Origin: Adiantum capillus-veneris
Taxonomy: Eukaryota > Streptophyta > Polypodiopsida > Polypodiales > Pteridaceae
DNA length: 64,000 nucleotides
Direction: 5' to 3'
Assembly (NCBI GenBank): GCA_014529385.2
Contig: CM043962.1
Coordinates: 49,630,098 to 49,694,097, forward strand
Shown: one piece after another, positions 11,641 through 22,406 of the stretch
Layout of the letters: every line of letters begins with the position of its first letter
How positions within the stretch are numbered: the stretch's first letter is position 1
Made by a program: the position numbers and the translations under genes
Notes under the pieces: generated by a model
Told to the model about the DNA's origin: nothing
Database searches by the model: none
Seen by the model: the letters and a program-made list of their open reading frames with translations, nothing else

Positions 11641-12548
11641 TCATATGATTATATACATATGGGGTGACTTATGATAGCTTTCACTTAGTGTTTTGCCAAA
11701 GAGAAGCTCACTCTAGCATGCATAAAGCTTGAGATCTTTGCATTGAGCATAACTCACAAAGGCTTTTTCACACAAAGGTTAAGCTTGGCACAAGGAAATT
11801 GAAGTTAGTCATTTTTATTTCTAGTAATACCCAATTGTCAAAGGTGATTATGATTGCATATTTGAGCTTAATTGCGAGATATGTCTTGAGAAGTAAGGTG
11901 AAAGAGGGTGGGAACTAGACTTTGATCTAGTAGGTCAATAAAATTAGTAAATAAAAAGGGTATCTAGAGATGTTCCATATAGAAATTTATACATGGTGGA
12001 TAATGAGGGTGGAAATCTCAACGAGATAGAATTATTTTTTGGTCCATTCTAAAAAAAATGGTGATTTGGTTCCTCCATTGTTTGCATGTCAAGACTCCCT
12101 TACCTTTTCCTCATACATTCAAGTAGATATGCTTTTGCTTTGGATTAGACTCTTCCCAAAGTTGTTAGGTGTTATTTTTTTTTCATACTATTTATAATGG
12201 CAATTATAGCTAGAAGTGCATTTAAATAAATAGGATAGTAAAAAACATACCTTTATTGAAATAAAATAACTATAAAAACTGACACTTATTAATGGTGCCC
12301 ACTTAGGGTTAGGATTTGTGGGCAAGTACACTTTTTAGAAGTACGTATGTATGTCCAATTTGATTTTGTTTTGGGCTATACTTAGACCAAAAAACAATGT
12401 TGATAGGAATTGAAACCTAAAGCAAACACAACATATAAATGCAAACAACAACACATAAATATTTGCAAGCACCACACACATAAATTTGGGAATCATAATG
12501 GCACCACCTATTTTTGTGGACCACAAACTGAGGCACTTGGGAAGGGGG

Positions 12549-12605
<57 letters not shown>

Positions 12606-13251
12606 ATGAGAATATATATGACTTTGCGGTGATAAAACTTTTAATAAAAACTCTTTGAAAACTTCAACTACACAAGGAAGAGAGCATATTTATGACTTAA
12701 TCAAACTAATCACTTGAACTTGAAAATCACAAGCTTTGGCTTGGCCATTGCATAGATGGGCTCCTTAGATCAAACCACAACATGCATAGAACCAATTTAT
12801 CATAATGCTTGCAAGAACTCATCAAAACCCTTAACCACAACTAAAACTTACACTCAAGAGAACCATGACATGGACTACCTCGGTGCTAGGGGAGTCTTCT
12901 TCACCTTGCCACCGTCTTTTTGCAACCTACTAAGGGCTATGGCCTTTACCTTGCCACCCTCTTTCCACAAATTATTAAGGGCTATGGACACAATCACGCT
13001 CATATACTAATCCAAGGTAGCACCAATCACATGAAAAACAAAGAGAAACTTGAAAAATTATGATGCATGGGTTTCATGATAAGTAGTTGACAAGATGAAA
13101 GGAAAATTGCAACAATATGGAGCTCAATCACATCTTTAGATCCACCAAATGGAAGCTTAAACAAGTAGAAATAGGGCCACACAATACTCCCCTCACTCTT
13201 GACTTCTCTAGCTAATGTGCATGTTGCACGCTCTTTCAATTGTCTTAGCCT
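11641..13251. other. Intergenic, AT-rich, with GA microsatellite
   Basis: No gene supported. A (GA)n tract lies at 12552-12595. A short imperfect tandem duplication (about 42 bases, containing AGGGCTATGG) is at 12900-12985. Confidence 0.5.
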
Positions 13252-13870
13252 AAGAGGTACTCATGTATTACCACTAATTAATAATCTTTAACTCTTGTGG
13301 CACCAAACCACCAATGATAGTAGTTAAGCTAGATAGTGTGAAGATTCACCAACAATCCAAGGTCATCGAACAACTCAAGATTGAAAACTAGAAGGGTTAA
13401 ACTGATGAAAAGGAATTAACATAAACCAAAACAAAAACATGCCAATCCCTAGATCTTAGCAAAAATATTTCCATCAATTTCTCAACACATGAGTGAGGAG
13501 TACCAACAAAATTATAGAAATCAATAAAGTCACAATTGTTCTCCCAGTGGAGATCTCTAATGAGGAGTCTGATTGAAAGACATGAAATTTCCACAATGTA
13601 GAAGGTAGGATGCGCATTGAACATGCGTGCAAGGTTCTCATTTGTGAGCTTTGCATTGATGGATGAACATGTTATGGTTTACATCTAACCCAAAGATACG
13701 CAAGAAGATATAGTAGATGTGTTTGCATGCTATGTATTGTCGTCCTTGTGCTGCTCGATCTGCAAAGTCTCTACATGTACACATGGGGTTTGTGGCGATG
13801 TGCATCTCGTACACCTCATCACGTACAAGCGAACTCGAAGTCCCCACCATAAACCTCTCATGCTGTTTTT
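13252..13870. repeat. 0.6-kb dispersed duplication, copy 2
   Basis: The counterpart of 11028-11640. It spans the 3' flank and the end of the MULE reading frame (SWIM finger), so the duplicated unit is probably the MULE's terminal region. Confidence 0.7.
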
Positions 13871-14953
13871 CTTTGATTACAACATGCTCCTCAATCTTAG
13901 CCTCCATAGATATTGCAGAGTCAATTCTTTTGGTTGCAGTAGCTGAGACACCTGGACTATACCGCATGTTTGTTAGCTTAGTTGCTAGCCTCTTTTGAAT
14001 CTTAAATCCTCCTTCCTCTAACATCTTCATTTTGACTAGAGTCAAATTTGTTCCTTTTTCCACAGGCCATGTGTTTGGCACTCGCCCTGGACAATGGGTT
14101 ATTGTGTTGCAAATTTGGCACGTGTGATCCACACTATCGTTGCAAAACCACATGTGCTGGGATTTTGATCCACGACCTTTCCCTCCTTCATTTCCATTGT
14201 CCCAAGTTATAATGCCCCAAAATGATGGTGCTACTACACCCATTCCAGTGTTTCTAATATTCTTTTTGCATTTTCCAGCTTGACCACCCAGCCATCCTTG
14301 ACATTGTACTCTGCTACCTCTAGGGACTCTTCGAATTGCCCACATTGTTTTGTGAATATCAGATTCTTCAGCAATCATATCTTCATTTTTATCGTCTTCC
14401 ATGATTGTTGGTTTTGCTTGAGACGTATTTCTTCCTCTCCTTGGTAAATTCTGAGTGACATACTCTGGTCTATGGGAAGCATTTTCCTCCTCTTGTGTCA
14501 CAGTACTAGTCGTTCTTCGCTTTCGTGTTACTGTGATATTATCCCTTCCACATGAGGCCGTTGGTAAATTGGGGTTCCCCCAATCGCCTCATCTACCTCT
14601 CGAGAAAGTGTTGCAACAGCTGGAGCAGTCCCTTGTGACATCCGTCTTGCTAGTTTTTCTGTAGTAGGTCCAGCCCCATGGTATCTACCTTCCACAAATG
14701 CAAGCATCTTCATGCTTTGCAGCAACGAGTTTGCTAGATCAAAAACACTTGCATCATACAGATTGAGCATTTGTTTGTTTCCTTCTCCTGCTAGCCAACT
14801 TGCATGTTTTGTCTCAGATAGATTTGTTGTCGGAATGAATGTAATGTCTTCTGGATCCTGAAAACATTTCCCATCATTATTGCCATAAAAAAATTGTGCA
14901 AAATTTGACCAATGATAACACGCACACTACATCTACTTACAACCACTAGAAAC
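13638..14953 (-). pseudogene. MULE transposase, C-terminal part with SWIM finger
   Basis: The 287-codon frame (14501-13638) ends with a SWIM zinc finger: CTCRDF, a short spacer, then ACKHIYYIFL (C-x-C...C-x-H), the DNA-binding finger found after the catalytic domain in many Mutator-like transposases. A preceding exon (about 14853-14580) encodes KHASWLAGEGNKQMLNLYD and a helical region. The two lie in different frames, with a probable 1-base slip in the G/C run near 14575-14582. A Cys-rich block (CKKNIRN, CNDSVDHTCQICNTITHC) sits upstream of the finger. The gene continues at 20233, beyond the copia insertion. Confidence 0.7.
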
Positions 14954-15275
14954 TGTAAAGAATGAGGATGCAAGAGAGCTACACAAGACAAGCACAAAGC
15001 ACACAGAGATGGAAAGCTTCTTCTTCTTCTTCACAGAAAAGAGAGTACAAAATGACTAAGTGCTAAAGCTGAAAAGTAGCACATATGTACATGCGGTCAC
15101 TAAGTGTGAACTCACTAGAAGCGTACTAGGTTGGCACTATAAGTGTACTCCAGCTGTAGAATCACTGGCAGAGATCATCCGTGTTGGTCACCTAACGCGC
15201 CAGCGAGTAAATGCCGTAAGCGGCCAAGACCCGTAGTGGATGCTAGCTCAAGGTGTAGAGCTCGACATCTCAACA
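14954..15275 (-). repeat. Copia 3' LTR
   Basis: 322 bp, starting TGTAAAGAATG and ending CATCTCAACA as written on the plus strand. The stop codon of the pol frame falls inside it. Confidence 0.95.
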
Positions 15276-18019
15276 CTCCCCCTCGAGCTCTGCATGTCGC
15301 AGAGTCCAAGCATAGTCCGGAAACGTCGAAGCTTCTCAGCTCCGAGGGCCTTGGTAAAGATATCCGCTATCTGCTCCTCTGTGCTGACGTAGACCAAGTC
15401 GATGTCGCCCGCCAACACTCGGTCTCGAACGTAGTGGTAATGGACCTCTATGTTTTTGGTCCTTGCATGGAACATTGGGTTCCTAGCCAACTGCATGCTA
15501 CTGAGATTGTCACAATGGATGAAAATCTGCTGGTCCACCTGCACTCCCAAGTCCTCAAGTAATGTGCGTAGCCAAGCTACCTCGCACGCCGCAACTGCTG
15601 CACCTCTGTACTCGGCCTCTGTGCTCGATAAAGCAAACGTAGGCTGCTTTTTGCTGCTCCAAGTAACAGCAGCACTCCCAAAAGAGAACATGAAGCCACT
15701 CGTAGATCTCCTATCAACAATGCAACCTGCCCAATCTGCATCTGTATACCCATACAATGCTAATGGTGCATCTACTGCATAGAACAATGCGTAGTCAAGA
15801 GTACCTTGCACATACCTAAGTGTGCGTCGTACTCCATCCAAATGTGGCTTCCTCGGAAGCTGCATGAACTGACTCTCCAAGCCTACTGTGTAGCTCAAGT
15901 CTGGCCTCGTGATAGTCAAGTAGATTAGACTACCCACAATCTTCCTGTACATGTTGACATCCTCAACAACATCACCCTTCTCTGCACTCAGCTTTGCATT
16001 CACATCCAAGGGAATAGAAATTGGCTTACAATCAGCCATACCATACTTTGACAACATGTCCAAAGCATACTGTCTCTGTGATAACCATACACCCTCTGGA
16101 GTCCTAATCACCTCAATGCCAAGAAAGTAGCGCAACTCGCCTAAATATTTCATTTCAAACTCCTGTTTGAGAAGACCCTTCACATGGTCAATCTCCATAG
16201 CAGTGTCACCAACAATAATAAGGTCATCTACATATATGGTAATGACCACAATCCCCACATCACTCTCACGTACATAGAGTGAATGATCTGCATGAGCTCT
16301 CCTAAACCCAATACTGACAAGATACTTGGCAATCCTGTCATACCATGCTCTAGAGCCCTGCTTCAAACCACACAAAGCTTTGAGAAGCCTGCATACATAA
16401 TCTGAGTAACCTGGATCGACATAACCAGGTGGCTGCTCCATATAGACTTCCTCTTGCAACTCACCATTCAAGAAGGCATTCTTTACATCCATTTGATGCA
16501 TAATCCATCCTCTAGATACAGCCACTGCTACGACAACTCTCACAGTCGTCATCTTTGCCACTGGAGCAAAGGTCTCCTCATAGTCTATGCCATACGTCTG
16601 TGCATAACCCTTTGCGAACAACCTTGCCTTGTGATGCTCAATGTTACCATCAGCCTTATGCTTGGTTTTATACACCCATTTACAGCCAATATCTTTCTTG
16701 CCACTTGGCAATGGCACCAACTCCCATGTGTCGTTTGCTTCCAATGCAACCATCTCTTCATTCATTACATCATCCCAATGCACATTTCCAACTGCATCCT
16801 CAAAACATGTGGGCTCCACATCTTGTATCACCTTAGCCATGTAGGCTTGGTGATGCGCTAGATACCCATCATAAGTCAATTTCTGAACTGGATTTCTGAC
16901 TCTATTAGATCTGCGCGGTCCTGGGTCACTCCTTTTCCCTCTAGCATCTTCTTGTACTTTCCTTACACCAGGTGTCCTGACAGCCGGAATTCCAAATTCC
17001 TCATCAAGACTTTGTTCAGAACCATCTAAATTCATGTCTACATGTGAAAAACCTGATGATGCATCAGCCATAAAGGGAGGTTCATCAACCTTTTCCTTTC
17101 CTTTTCGTGATACATTCCCTGTACCTGTTGGTGGAGTAACCTGTGTACGTAGTCTACCATTCCATGGTTTCTCAACAGAGCCACGAGAAGAGGACTCTTG
17201 TGATCCACTCAAAACCTGTGACTGTGGCCTCACATTTTGTACAACCACATCATCTTTTACATCAGCCCCAATAGTGCCATGTGCATTACTGTACCAGCTG
17301 CTCATCTCATCAAAGACTACATCTCTGCTCACTCGTAATTCTCGTGTAGTAGGATTGTAGCACCTGTACCCCTTTTGTTCAAGGGAATATCCCACAAGAA
17401 TACATTTCTCTGCTTTATGATCCAATTTCCTACGCAACTCATCTGGTACATGCACGTAAGCTATGCAACCAAACACTTTCAAGTGTGCCAAATCAGGCTT
17501 TGTACCTGTAAACTTTTCCTCAGGTGTTACATCATGCACCACAGCTGTAGGTGTCCTGTTCATAATGTACACAACTGTATTTATGGCTTCAGCCCAGAAA
17601 TGATGAGGCATGTTCTTCTCATTCATCAATGCACGTGCAACCTTTGCAATGTGCCTGTTTTTCCTTTCTGCGACCCCATTCTGTTGTGGAGTATATCTAC
17701 ATGTAAACTGCCTGCGTATACCATGCATTCGCAGAAAATTTGAAAAATCATTGGAGAAGTACTCTCCCCCTCCATCTAACCTCAATGTCTTGATTTGCAT
17801 ATCTGTCTCCTTCTCAATCATGACTTTGAAGTCTTGAAAGTGACCAAACACTTCACTTTTGTTACGCATGAAGTAGACCCATGCTTTCCTTGTATGGTCA
17901 TCAATGAAAGAGACATAATACCTGCAACCATGTATACTTGCACTATCGGTTGGACCCCAAATATCTGTGTGCACCACCTCAAGTGGCTTTTTACATACAT
18001 TGCGCTCATGTGGAAATGA
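15248..18019 (-). CDS. Copia pol: integrase, reverse transcriptase, RNase H
   Basis: About 920 codons open from the stop at 18020 to 15248. Integrase: VHTDIWGP (first Asp), LRLDGGGEYF (second Asp) and GVAERKNRHI (Glu) are all intact. The C-terminal segment EKCILVGYSLEQKGYRCYNP follows. Reverse transcriptase: KWVYKTKHKADG, FAPVAKMTTVR, QMDVKNAFLNGEL and the catalytic YVDDLIIVG. RNase H: YTDADWAGC, SSTEAEYRGAA and HCDNLSSMQLA, with the acidic residues kept. The frame ends in the 3' LTR, passing through the polypurine tract. The first Met (17977) is internal; the protein would be made as part of the polyprotein. All catalytic residues I can see are present, so this part looks recently functional. 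Confidence 0.95.
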   Translation of the reverse strand, partial: SFPHERNVCKKPLEVVHTDIWGPTDSASIHGCRYYVSFIDDHTRKAWVYFMRNKSEVFGHFQDFKVMIEKETDMQIKTLRLDGGGEYFSNDFSNFLRMHGIRRQFTCRYTPQQNGVAERKNRHIAKVARALMNEKNMPHHFWAEAINTVVYIMNRTPTAVVHDVTPEEKFTGTKPDLAHLKVFGCIAYVHVPDELRRKLDHKAEKCILVGYSLEQKGYRCYNPTTRELRVSRDVVFDEMSSWYSNAHGTIGADVKDDVVVQNVRPQSQVLSGSQESSSRGSVEKPWNGRLRTQVTPPTGTGNVSRKGKEKVDEPPFMADASSGFSHVDMNLDGSEQSLDEEFGIPAVRTPGVRKVQEDARGKRSDPGPRRSNRVRNPVQKLTYDGYLAHHQAYMAKVIQDVEPTCFEDAVGNVHWDDVMNEEMVALEANDTWELVPLPSGKKDIGCKWVYKTKHKADGNIEHHKARLFAKGYAQTYGIDYEETFAPVAKMTTVRVVVAVAVSRGWIMHQMDVKNAFLNGELQEEVYMEQPPGYVDPGYSDYVCRLLKALCGLKQGSRAWYDRIAKYLVSIGFRRAHADHSLYVRESDVGIVVITIYVDDLIIVGDTAMEIDHVKGLLKQEFEMKYLGELRYFLGIEVIRTPEGVWLSQRQYALDMLSKYGMADCKPISIPLDVNAKLSAEKGDVVEDVNMYRKIVGSLIYLTITRPDLSYTVGLESQFMQLPRKPHLDGVRRTLRYVQGTLDYALFYAVDAPLALYGYTDADWAGCIVDRRSTSGFMFSFGSAAVTWSSKKQPTFALSSTEAEYRGAAVAACEVAWLRTLLEDLGVQVDQQIFIHCDNLSSMQLARNPMFHARTKNIEVHYHYVRDRVLAGDIDLVYVSTEEQIADIFTKALGAEKLRRFRTMLGLCDMQSSRGSVEMSSSTP
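15277..15285 (-). other. Copia polypurine tract
   Basis: Minus-strand GAGGGGGAG immediately before the 3' LTR boundary at 15275. Confidence 0.85.
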
Positions 18020-18022
18020 GCT

Positions 18023-18823
18023 CTATGATTGTTTTCCAAACTGGCATGCTGCACACACTTTATGCATACCATCCACCTTGAATTTGGGCAAACCTTTTAC
18101 AATCTGTTTTGATTGCATGCTGCACAATCTCTGCTCATTGACATGGCCAATGCGTTTGTGCCAAATGTCAACATCAACCACAACACCTGTGCCCTGTGCA
18201 AATAATGCAGCTTTTACCTCAGGCATGTCTACATTCAGCGTAAACATTTTACCCACACATTTGCCCTCTGTGATCAGCTTACAGCCATTCTGGAAATCTT
18301 CTACATAACAGCCATTTGGATTGAAGCGAACCTGCAAACCTTGCTCAACCATTTGTCCAACAGAAACAAGATTCTTTGTAATGTTTGGGACATGAAGTAC
18401 ATCTGCTAAGTACTTTGATTTCCCACTCTTCGTATTTAGAGGTATGTCCCCTACATGAGCAATGGGGTGAGCTGTGTCATCTCCTGTCTGCACATAGCCT
18501 GACACATCTGGTTTGCGCATATCTCTAAACCACTCTCCACGAGACGTCATGTGATTAGAGGCACTTGAATCCACATACCAAACATCATCTTGGGTGGAAT
18601 TATCTGCAGTCATTGTATTCATTACATGCTGCATAACAAACATGCGCTCGTTTTTGCTGTCATCTGCATCTCTGCTAGTAGATGCATAGTTGCCCTGTTC
18701 TCTCTTTCCACTTGCTTTTCCCTTTGGACAGTCACGTGACATGTGACCTCTTTCACCACAAGTCCAACATTCTCTGCTATTTGGAGTATGTCGCTGCCTG
18801 CTTGATCCTGCACCACGACCTCT
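18023..18823 (-). CDS. Copia zinc knuckle, protease and GAG-preintegrase domain
   Basis: The frame carries the zinc knuckle CWTCGERGHMSRDC (CX2CX4HX4C), then the protease active site WYVDSSASNHMT. In copia proteases this is normally D-S-G; here it is D-S-S, a possible inactivating change. A GAG_preintegrase segment follows (DIWHKRIGHVNEQRL, with the CxxC of VCAACQFGKQ). The frame is closed by TAG at 18020-18022, just before integrase, and by TAA at 18824-18826 towards gag. Both stops would be Gln codons after one C-to-T change, so the three frames were very likely one polyprotein. The first Met (18742) is inside the zinc knuckle and is not a real start. Confidence 0.9.
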   Translation of the reverse strand, partial: RGRGAGSSRQRHTPNSRECWTCGERGHMSRDCPKGKASGKREQGNYASTSRDADDSKNERMFVMQHVMNTMTADNSTQDDVWYVDSSASNHMTSRGEWFRDMRKPDVSGYVQTGDDTAHPIAHVGDIPLNTKSGKSKYLADVLHVPNITKNLVSVGQMVEQGLQVRFNPNGCYVEDFQNGCKLITEGKCVGKMFTLNVDMPEVKAALFAQGTGVVVDVDIWHKRIGHVNEQRLCSMQSKQIVKGLPKFKVDGMHKVCAACQFGKQS

Positions 18824-19597
18824 TTAAATCCCCCTGCCTTGAGACTGGTTTCCCCTGCCACCTGTATTGTTTTGATTTGATTGAACTTCCAGAAATTGGC
18901 CCCTGCAACCCCTTGGGCCTCGACCACGACCTCTACCTCTACCTCTATTGGAGTTAGAATAGAAGGCCTGTTCAGAATTATTTCTACCATAAGAAGAAGA
19001 TGTGTCAAGGTTCTTCTCCTCACGAATAAGCATAGAAATCAAATCTTGGAACACGGGGATGTCGTCTCTTGTATTCATGGAAGACCTAAAATGTACATAC
19101 TCATCTCCTAGACCATCCAAGCATGCACGGACAATGTCATCGTCTTCCACTGAGACTTTAATAGATCCAAGAGCCTCAATGATACTCTTGATCTTCAAGG
19201 CATAATCATTGATTGAGAGGTTGTTCCTCTTAACCTGATTTAGCTCTGACTTTAGTTGAAGCTTCCTGGCCTTGGTGTTCACCTCGAACACTCTTCCTAA
19301 GTTTCTCCATGCAATGGCGGGGGTTTCAGCATCCTGTAGATAGCCCATCATGCCATCTGTGATGCTCATAGAAAGCCAATACATTACTTTGCTCTGGCCT
19401 TGTTGCCAGTCCCTCAAAGCTTTCCTTTGTTCTGCTGTAGCATTTGCCTCGGGAATCTCTGGTTCCTTTTCATTGTCTCCTTCTACATAGTCCCAATAAC
19501 CTTTTCCTTTTAGGAAATTTGTTATTCTGAACTTCCATGCAGGGTAGTTGTTTTTCTCAAGCTTCTCAGTAACAATCTGACTGAAACCGTCAGACAT
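18824..19597 (-). CDS. Copia gag, N-terminal 257 codons
   Basis: Starts MSDGFSQIVTEKLEKNNYPAW, which is the usual start of plant copia gag (L.G.NY..W pattern). It continues through the UBN2-type capsid region (IAWRNLGRVFEVNTKARKLQ, SINDYALKIKSIIEALGS, CLDGLGDEY, FQDLISMLIREEK) to an Arg/Gly-rich RNA-binding tail. It stops at TAA 18824-18826, 16 codons before the zinc knuckle. It forms the cytoplasmic particle for reverse transcription. The start lies 313 bases from the LTR edge, downstream of the primer site. Confidence 0.93.
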   Translation of the reverse strand: MSDGFSQIVTEKLEKNNYPAWKFRITNFLKGKGYWDYVEGDNEKEPEIPEANATAEQRKALRDWQQGQSKVMYWLSMSITDGMMGYLQDAETPAIAWRNLGRVFEVNTKARKLQLKSELNQVKRNNLSINDYALKIKSIIEALGSIKVSVEDDDIVRACLDGLGDEYVHFRSSMNTRDDIPVFQDLISMLIREEKNLDTSSSYGRNNSEQAFYSNSNRGRGRGRGRGPRGCRGQFLEVQSNQNNTGGRGNQSQGRGI

Positions 19598-19898
19598 CTT
19601 GAAGCACTAAGACAAAATAGCTGCAATCTGCAAAAACCTGCAAATCTGCTGAACCTGCTATCGTGGTACCTGTAACGCTTTCTACACTCAACGAGTGTCC
19701 ACAATCAAGCGTACATACAACCACTGTACTTGTACAGTAAATCTCTGTATACTACACTTTGGAGACCTGTTCAGAAACTTGTGCGAAAAACCCCTAAAAT
19801 GTTTTTCGCTGCGCAAGGCGCCTTCGGCATCTGGTCGTGGATTGCGAACGAAGGGATTGTGATGTTCTTGCTCTCTTAGCCTCTCTTGCCTGCACCAG

Positions 19899-19910
19899 GA
19901 TCTGATACCA
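19899..19910 (-). other. Copia primer binding site (Met tRNA type)
   Basis: Minus strand TGGTATCAGATC immediately adjacent to the LTR that starts at 19911. It is complementary to a methionine tRNA 3' end. Confidence 0.9.
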
Positions 19911-20232
19911 TGTAAAGAATGAGGATGCAAGAGAGCTACACAAGACAAGCACAAAGCACACAGAGATGGAAAGCTTCTTCTTCTTCTTCACAGAAAAGAG
20001 AGTACAAAATGACTAAGTGCTAAAGTTGAAAAGTAGCACATATGTACATGCGGTCACTAAGTGTGAACTCACTAGAAGCGTACTAGGCTGGCACTATAAG
20101 TGTACTCCAGCTGTAGAATCACTGGCAGAGATCATCCGTGTCGGTCACCTAACGCGCCAGTGAGTAAATGCCGTAAGCGGCCAAGACCCGTAGTGGATGC
20201 TAGCTCAAGGTGTAGAGCTCGACATCTCAACA
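19911..20232 (-). repeat. Copia 5' LTR
   Basis: 322 bp, the same length as the other LTR, with four C/T differences from it. Confidence 0.95.
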
Positions 20233-22406
20233 GAAACTTCCTCCAACGTGGATAGAGAACATGCCACCAACTCATCCAACAATCCATTTGGGGAATATTT
20301 AGATCCGAAACCTTGCTAGAAGCCCACCAAGCACGGATCCATCTATACATGGTTGTAGCTTCTTCCTCACTCCGAGCACAACGCCACATTTCACAAAGCC
20401 TTTTGTGTTCGTCTTGAAAGTTCTTGTTTACAAACTGGTTAGTGTGAATATTTAGGCTTTGTTCCCAATGAAACAAACATGAGCATTCTCTACCATCCAT
20501 CACATTTTGTGGTCCTCCATTGAAAACAGTTCGAACTGCTCTCCAGTTTGTAGCGGCTTCGTCAGCCATGAACCCTCGAAAATCTGCTGGCAAATGTCCA
20601 TTATCCAGCATCACTGCATTCATCATCTCCCAGAACATGACCTGGGATTTTGTATCCTCCTCTTTCATTTCACATATTGCTATAGTTTGCATCTCTTGGA
20701 TCCTGCAATACAATATAAGACAAACTCATTTTCAAAAGCAATGACTCGACTGATTGTATTCACACAAACGTACGTTGGATCGTACACATGTGCTGCCATG
20801 GTTGTCCAACCGGACACCCTTCTAACATGATCAAATGAAACCCAACTCCTACGTAGATCACCGGATACATCTCGACGCATTCTATTAACTAGCTCAATTC
20901 CAGAACCAGGTCAAGTGGTTGATATTTTGAAAACATGACATCTTCTATCTTGGTCAGTACTTTGACCAGGAAATAAAATGCCGTGGAAAAAAGGATATCC
21001 GCAAGTGCTTTTTAATTTTAGTAGCTGTGTTTCAATACCAACACCAATTCTGCTACCACTGGCCTCCTTCATCATTTGTTTGAATCTACATTAAACAAAA
21101 TGTGTAAGTGCCTAAAAATGAACAGGAAATATGTTTCTAGTTAAACTAGTTACAAGAAAAACCTTTGCATATGCACCAAGGGTCTCATCTCTTCCAAAAT
21201 TGACAAGAGCTCATTGTTGTTTAATTCACCACCATCCTCTCGTATGACAGCTCCCATCACCATTTGTTTAACAAGATTCAATTGCATCTATCTTGGTCCT
21301 GCTGAGGGTACATTGGAAATGACACGGGACACAAGTTCACGTGTTCTTATAATAGCAGACCTCAAGACTCCTTTGGCCAGTGGATGATTGTCTGTACCTT
21401 GATGAATGAGCAAACGAGTCTTGTTGCTATCTGTTAACACATAATATACATAGCATGGCAAATCCTGTAACATTCGGTGCTTCATCGCAATGGAAGCAAG
21501 CGAAAGAACCATTTGCATTGCTTTTCATACCAATTGATGGGATGACATGCAAAAGTTTTCCAATCCATGCTGTCTCATTTGGTACACCACTATGGGCTCT
21601 AATGGGACACATGGGGTTATTGCACATCAGATGTCTGCCACATTTACTTCTCCTCACCACAGCAGGAAACTTCATTCTAGTTTGCACCGGCTTCACCCAA
21701 CAATGACCATCATATTTTTGTTCCATCCCCACCATAGTTGAGACTCCATCACGAACAGGGGGCAATTCGTATACGCAATTTCCATTGTATTGTTGTGGAA
21801 TCTCATCAACTTGTTCAATAATTTCACAGCTTAAAATAATTCTGCTCAATCTGTGATACTTGTGCTTAGAAAGAAGAATGCACCGCAAAGTGCTTTCTGC
21901 ACCAACAAAATCAGGTGCAATACTCTCAAAATTCTCATTTTTTGATCCATTCCATGTTTGCCATGGTAGCCAAGGAAGCCAAAGTCCTTTACTATTTCTT
22001 CATTGCAACTGTCACTTAAAACCTCATATTCAAAGGATGGACGAATTGGTTTTTCATCAAGTGCATCCAAAGAACTTGATGATATATCGTTAATAGGCTC
22101 TTTGTTCTTTTTCTGAAAAATGTCAGGTGTCATATTACTTGAAGATCCTTTGTTTTGAATGATCAAGAACTGCTTTGCAAAAGTCAAATCCAACACAAAG
22201 TGGAAATCCCCCCCTATCATGACACCATCCGTGACACGAGTTTGAATCTCACCCTCTGGAGCAGGCACAAGAGAAAACACCTCAGAGTTTCTTGACCCTC
22301 CATGATCTTTTGGGTTGAGCATAGCATATCTATGTGAACAATCAATAGCAATAGGTTGTGAAGCAGTAGAGCCCAAAAATAAACTCACCATATGAGAAGA
22401 ATTCAT
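20233..22406 (-). pseudogene. MULE transposase, N-terminal and catalytic part
   Basis: Read on the minus strand. The N-terminal frame 22406-21846 has no known motif. A Cys-rich DNA-binding region at 21888-21427 includes KCGRHLMCNNPMC and ACFHCDEAP. A segment LLIHQGTDNHPLAKG (21518-21288) matches the Mutator-type H.H motif ahead of the catalytic core. The core at 20880-20240 has AHVYDPTYVCVN (first Asp), ICEMKEEDTKSQVMFW, FMADEAATNWRAVRTVF (second Asp) and CSCLFHWEQSL (C..H motif). Changes of frame between pieces may be introns or indels. The last exon ends in RWRKFL, where the copia element is inserted; the sequence resumes at 14953. DNA transposase, now disrupted. Confidence 0.75.

Larger units (their letters stand above)
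14954..20232 (-). mobile_element. Ty1/copia LTR retrotransposon, structurally complete, young
   Basis: Both 322-bp LTRs (14954-15275 and 19911-20232) are present and begin TGTAAAG and end CTCAACA. They differ at four positions, all C/T transitions (98.8% identity by eye). The flanking 5-bp target duplication is GAAAC on both sides (14949-14953 and 20233-20237). A primer binding site, polypurine tract, and gag-protease-integrase-RT-RNase H in copia order are all present. The coding frame is a single polyprotein split by two stop codons. It inserted into an exon of the MULE, just upstream of a splice donor. Confidence 0.97.

Noticed and set aside
15143-15562. Plus-strand ORF over the copia LTR and pol
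   Set aside because: Shadow of the minus-strand pol frame and LTR.
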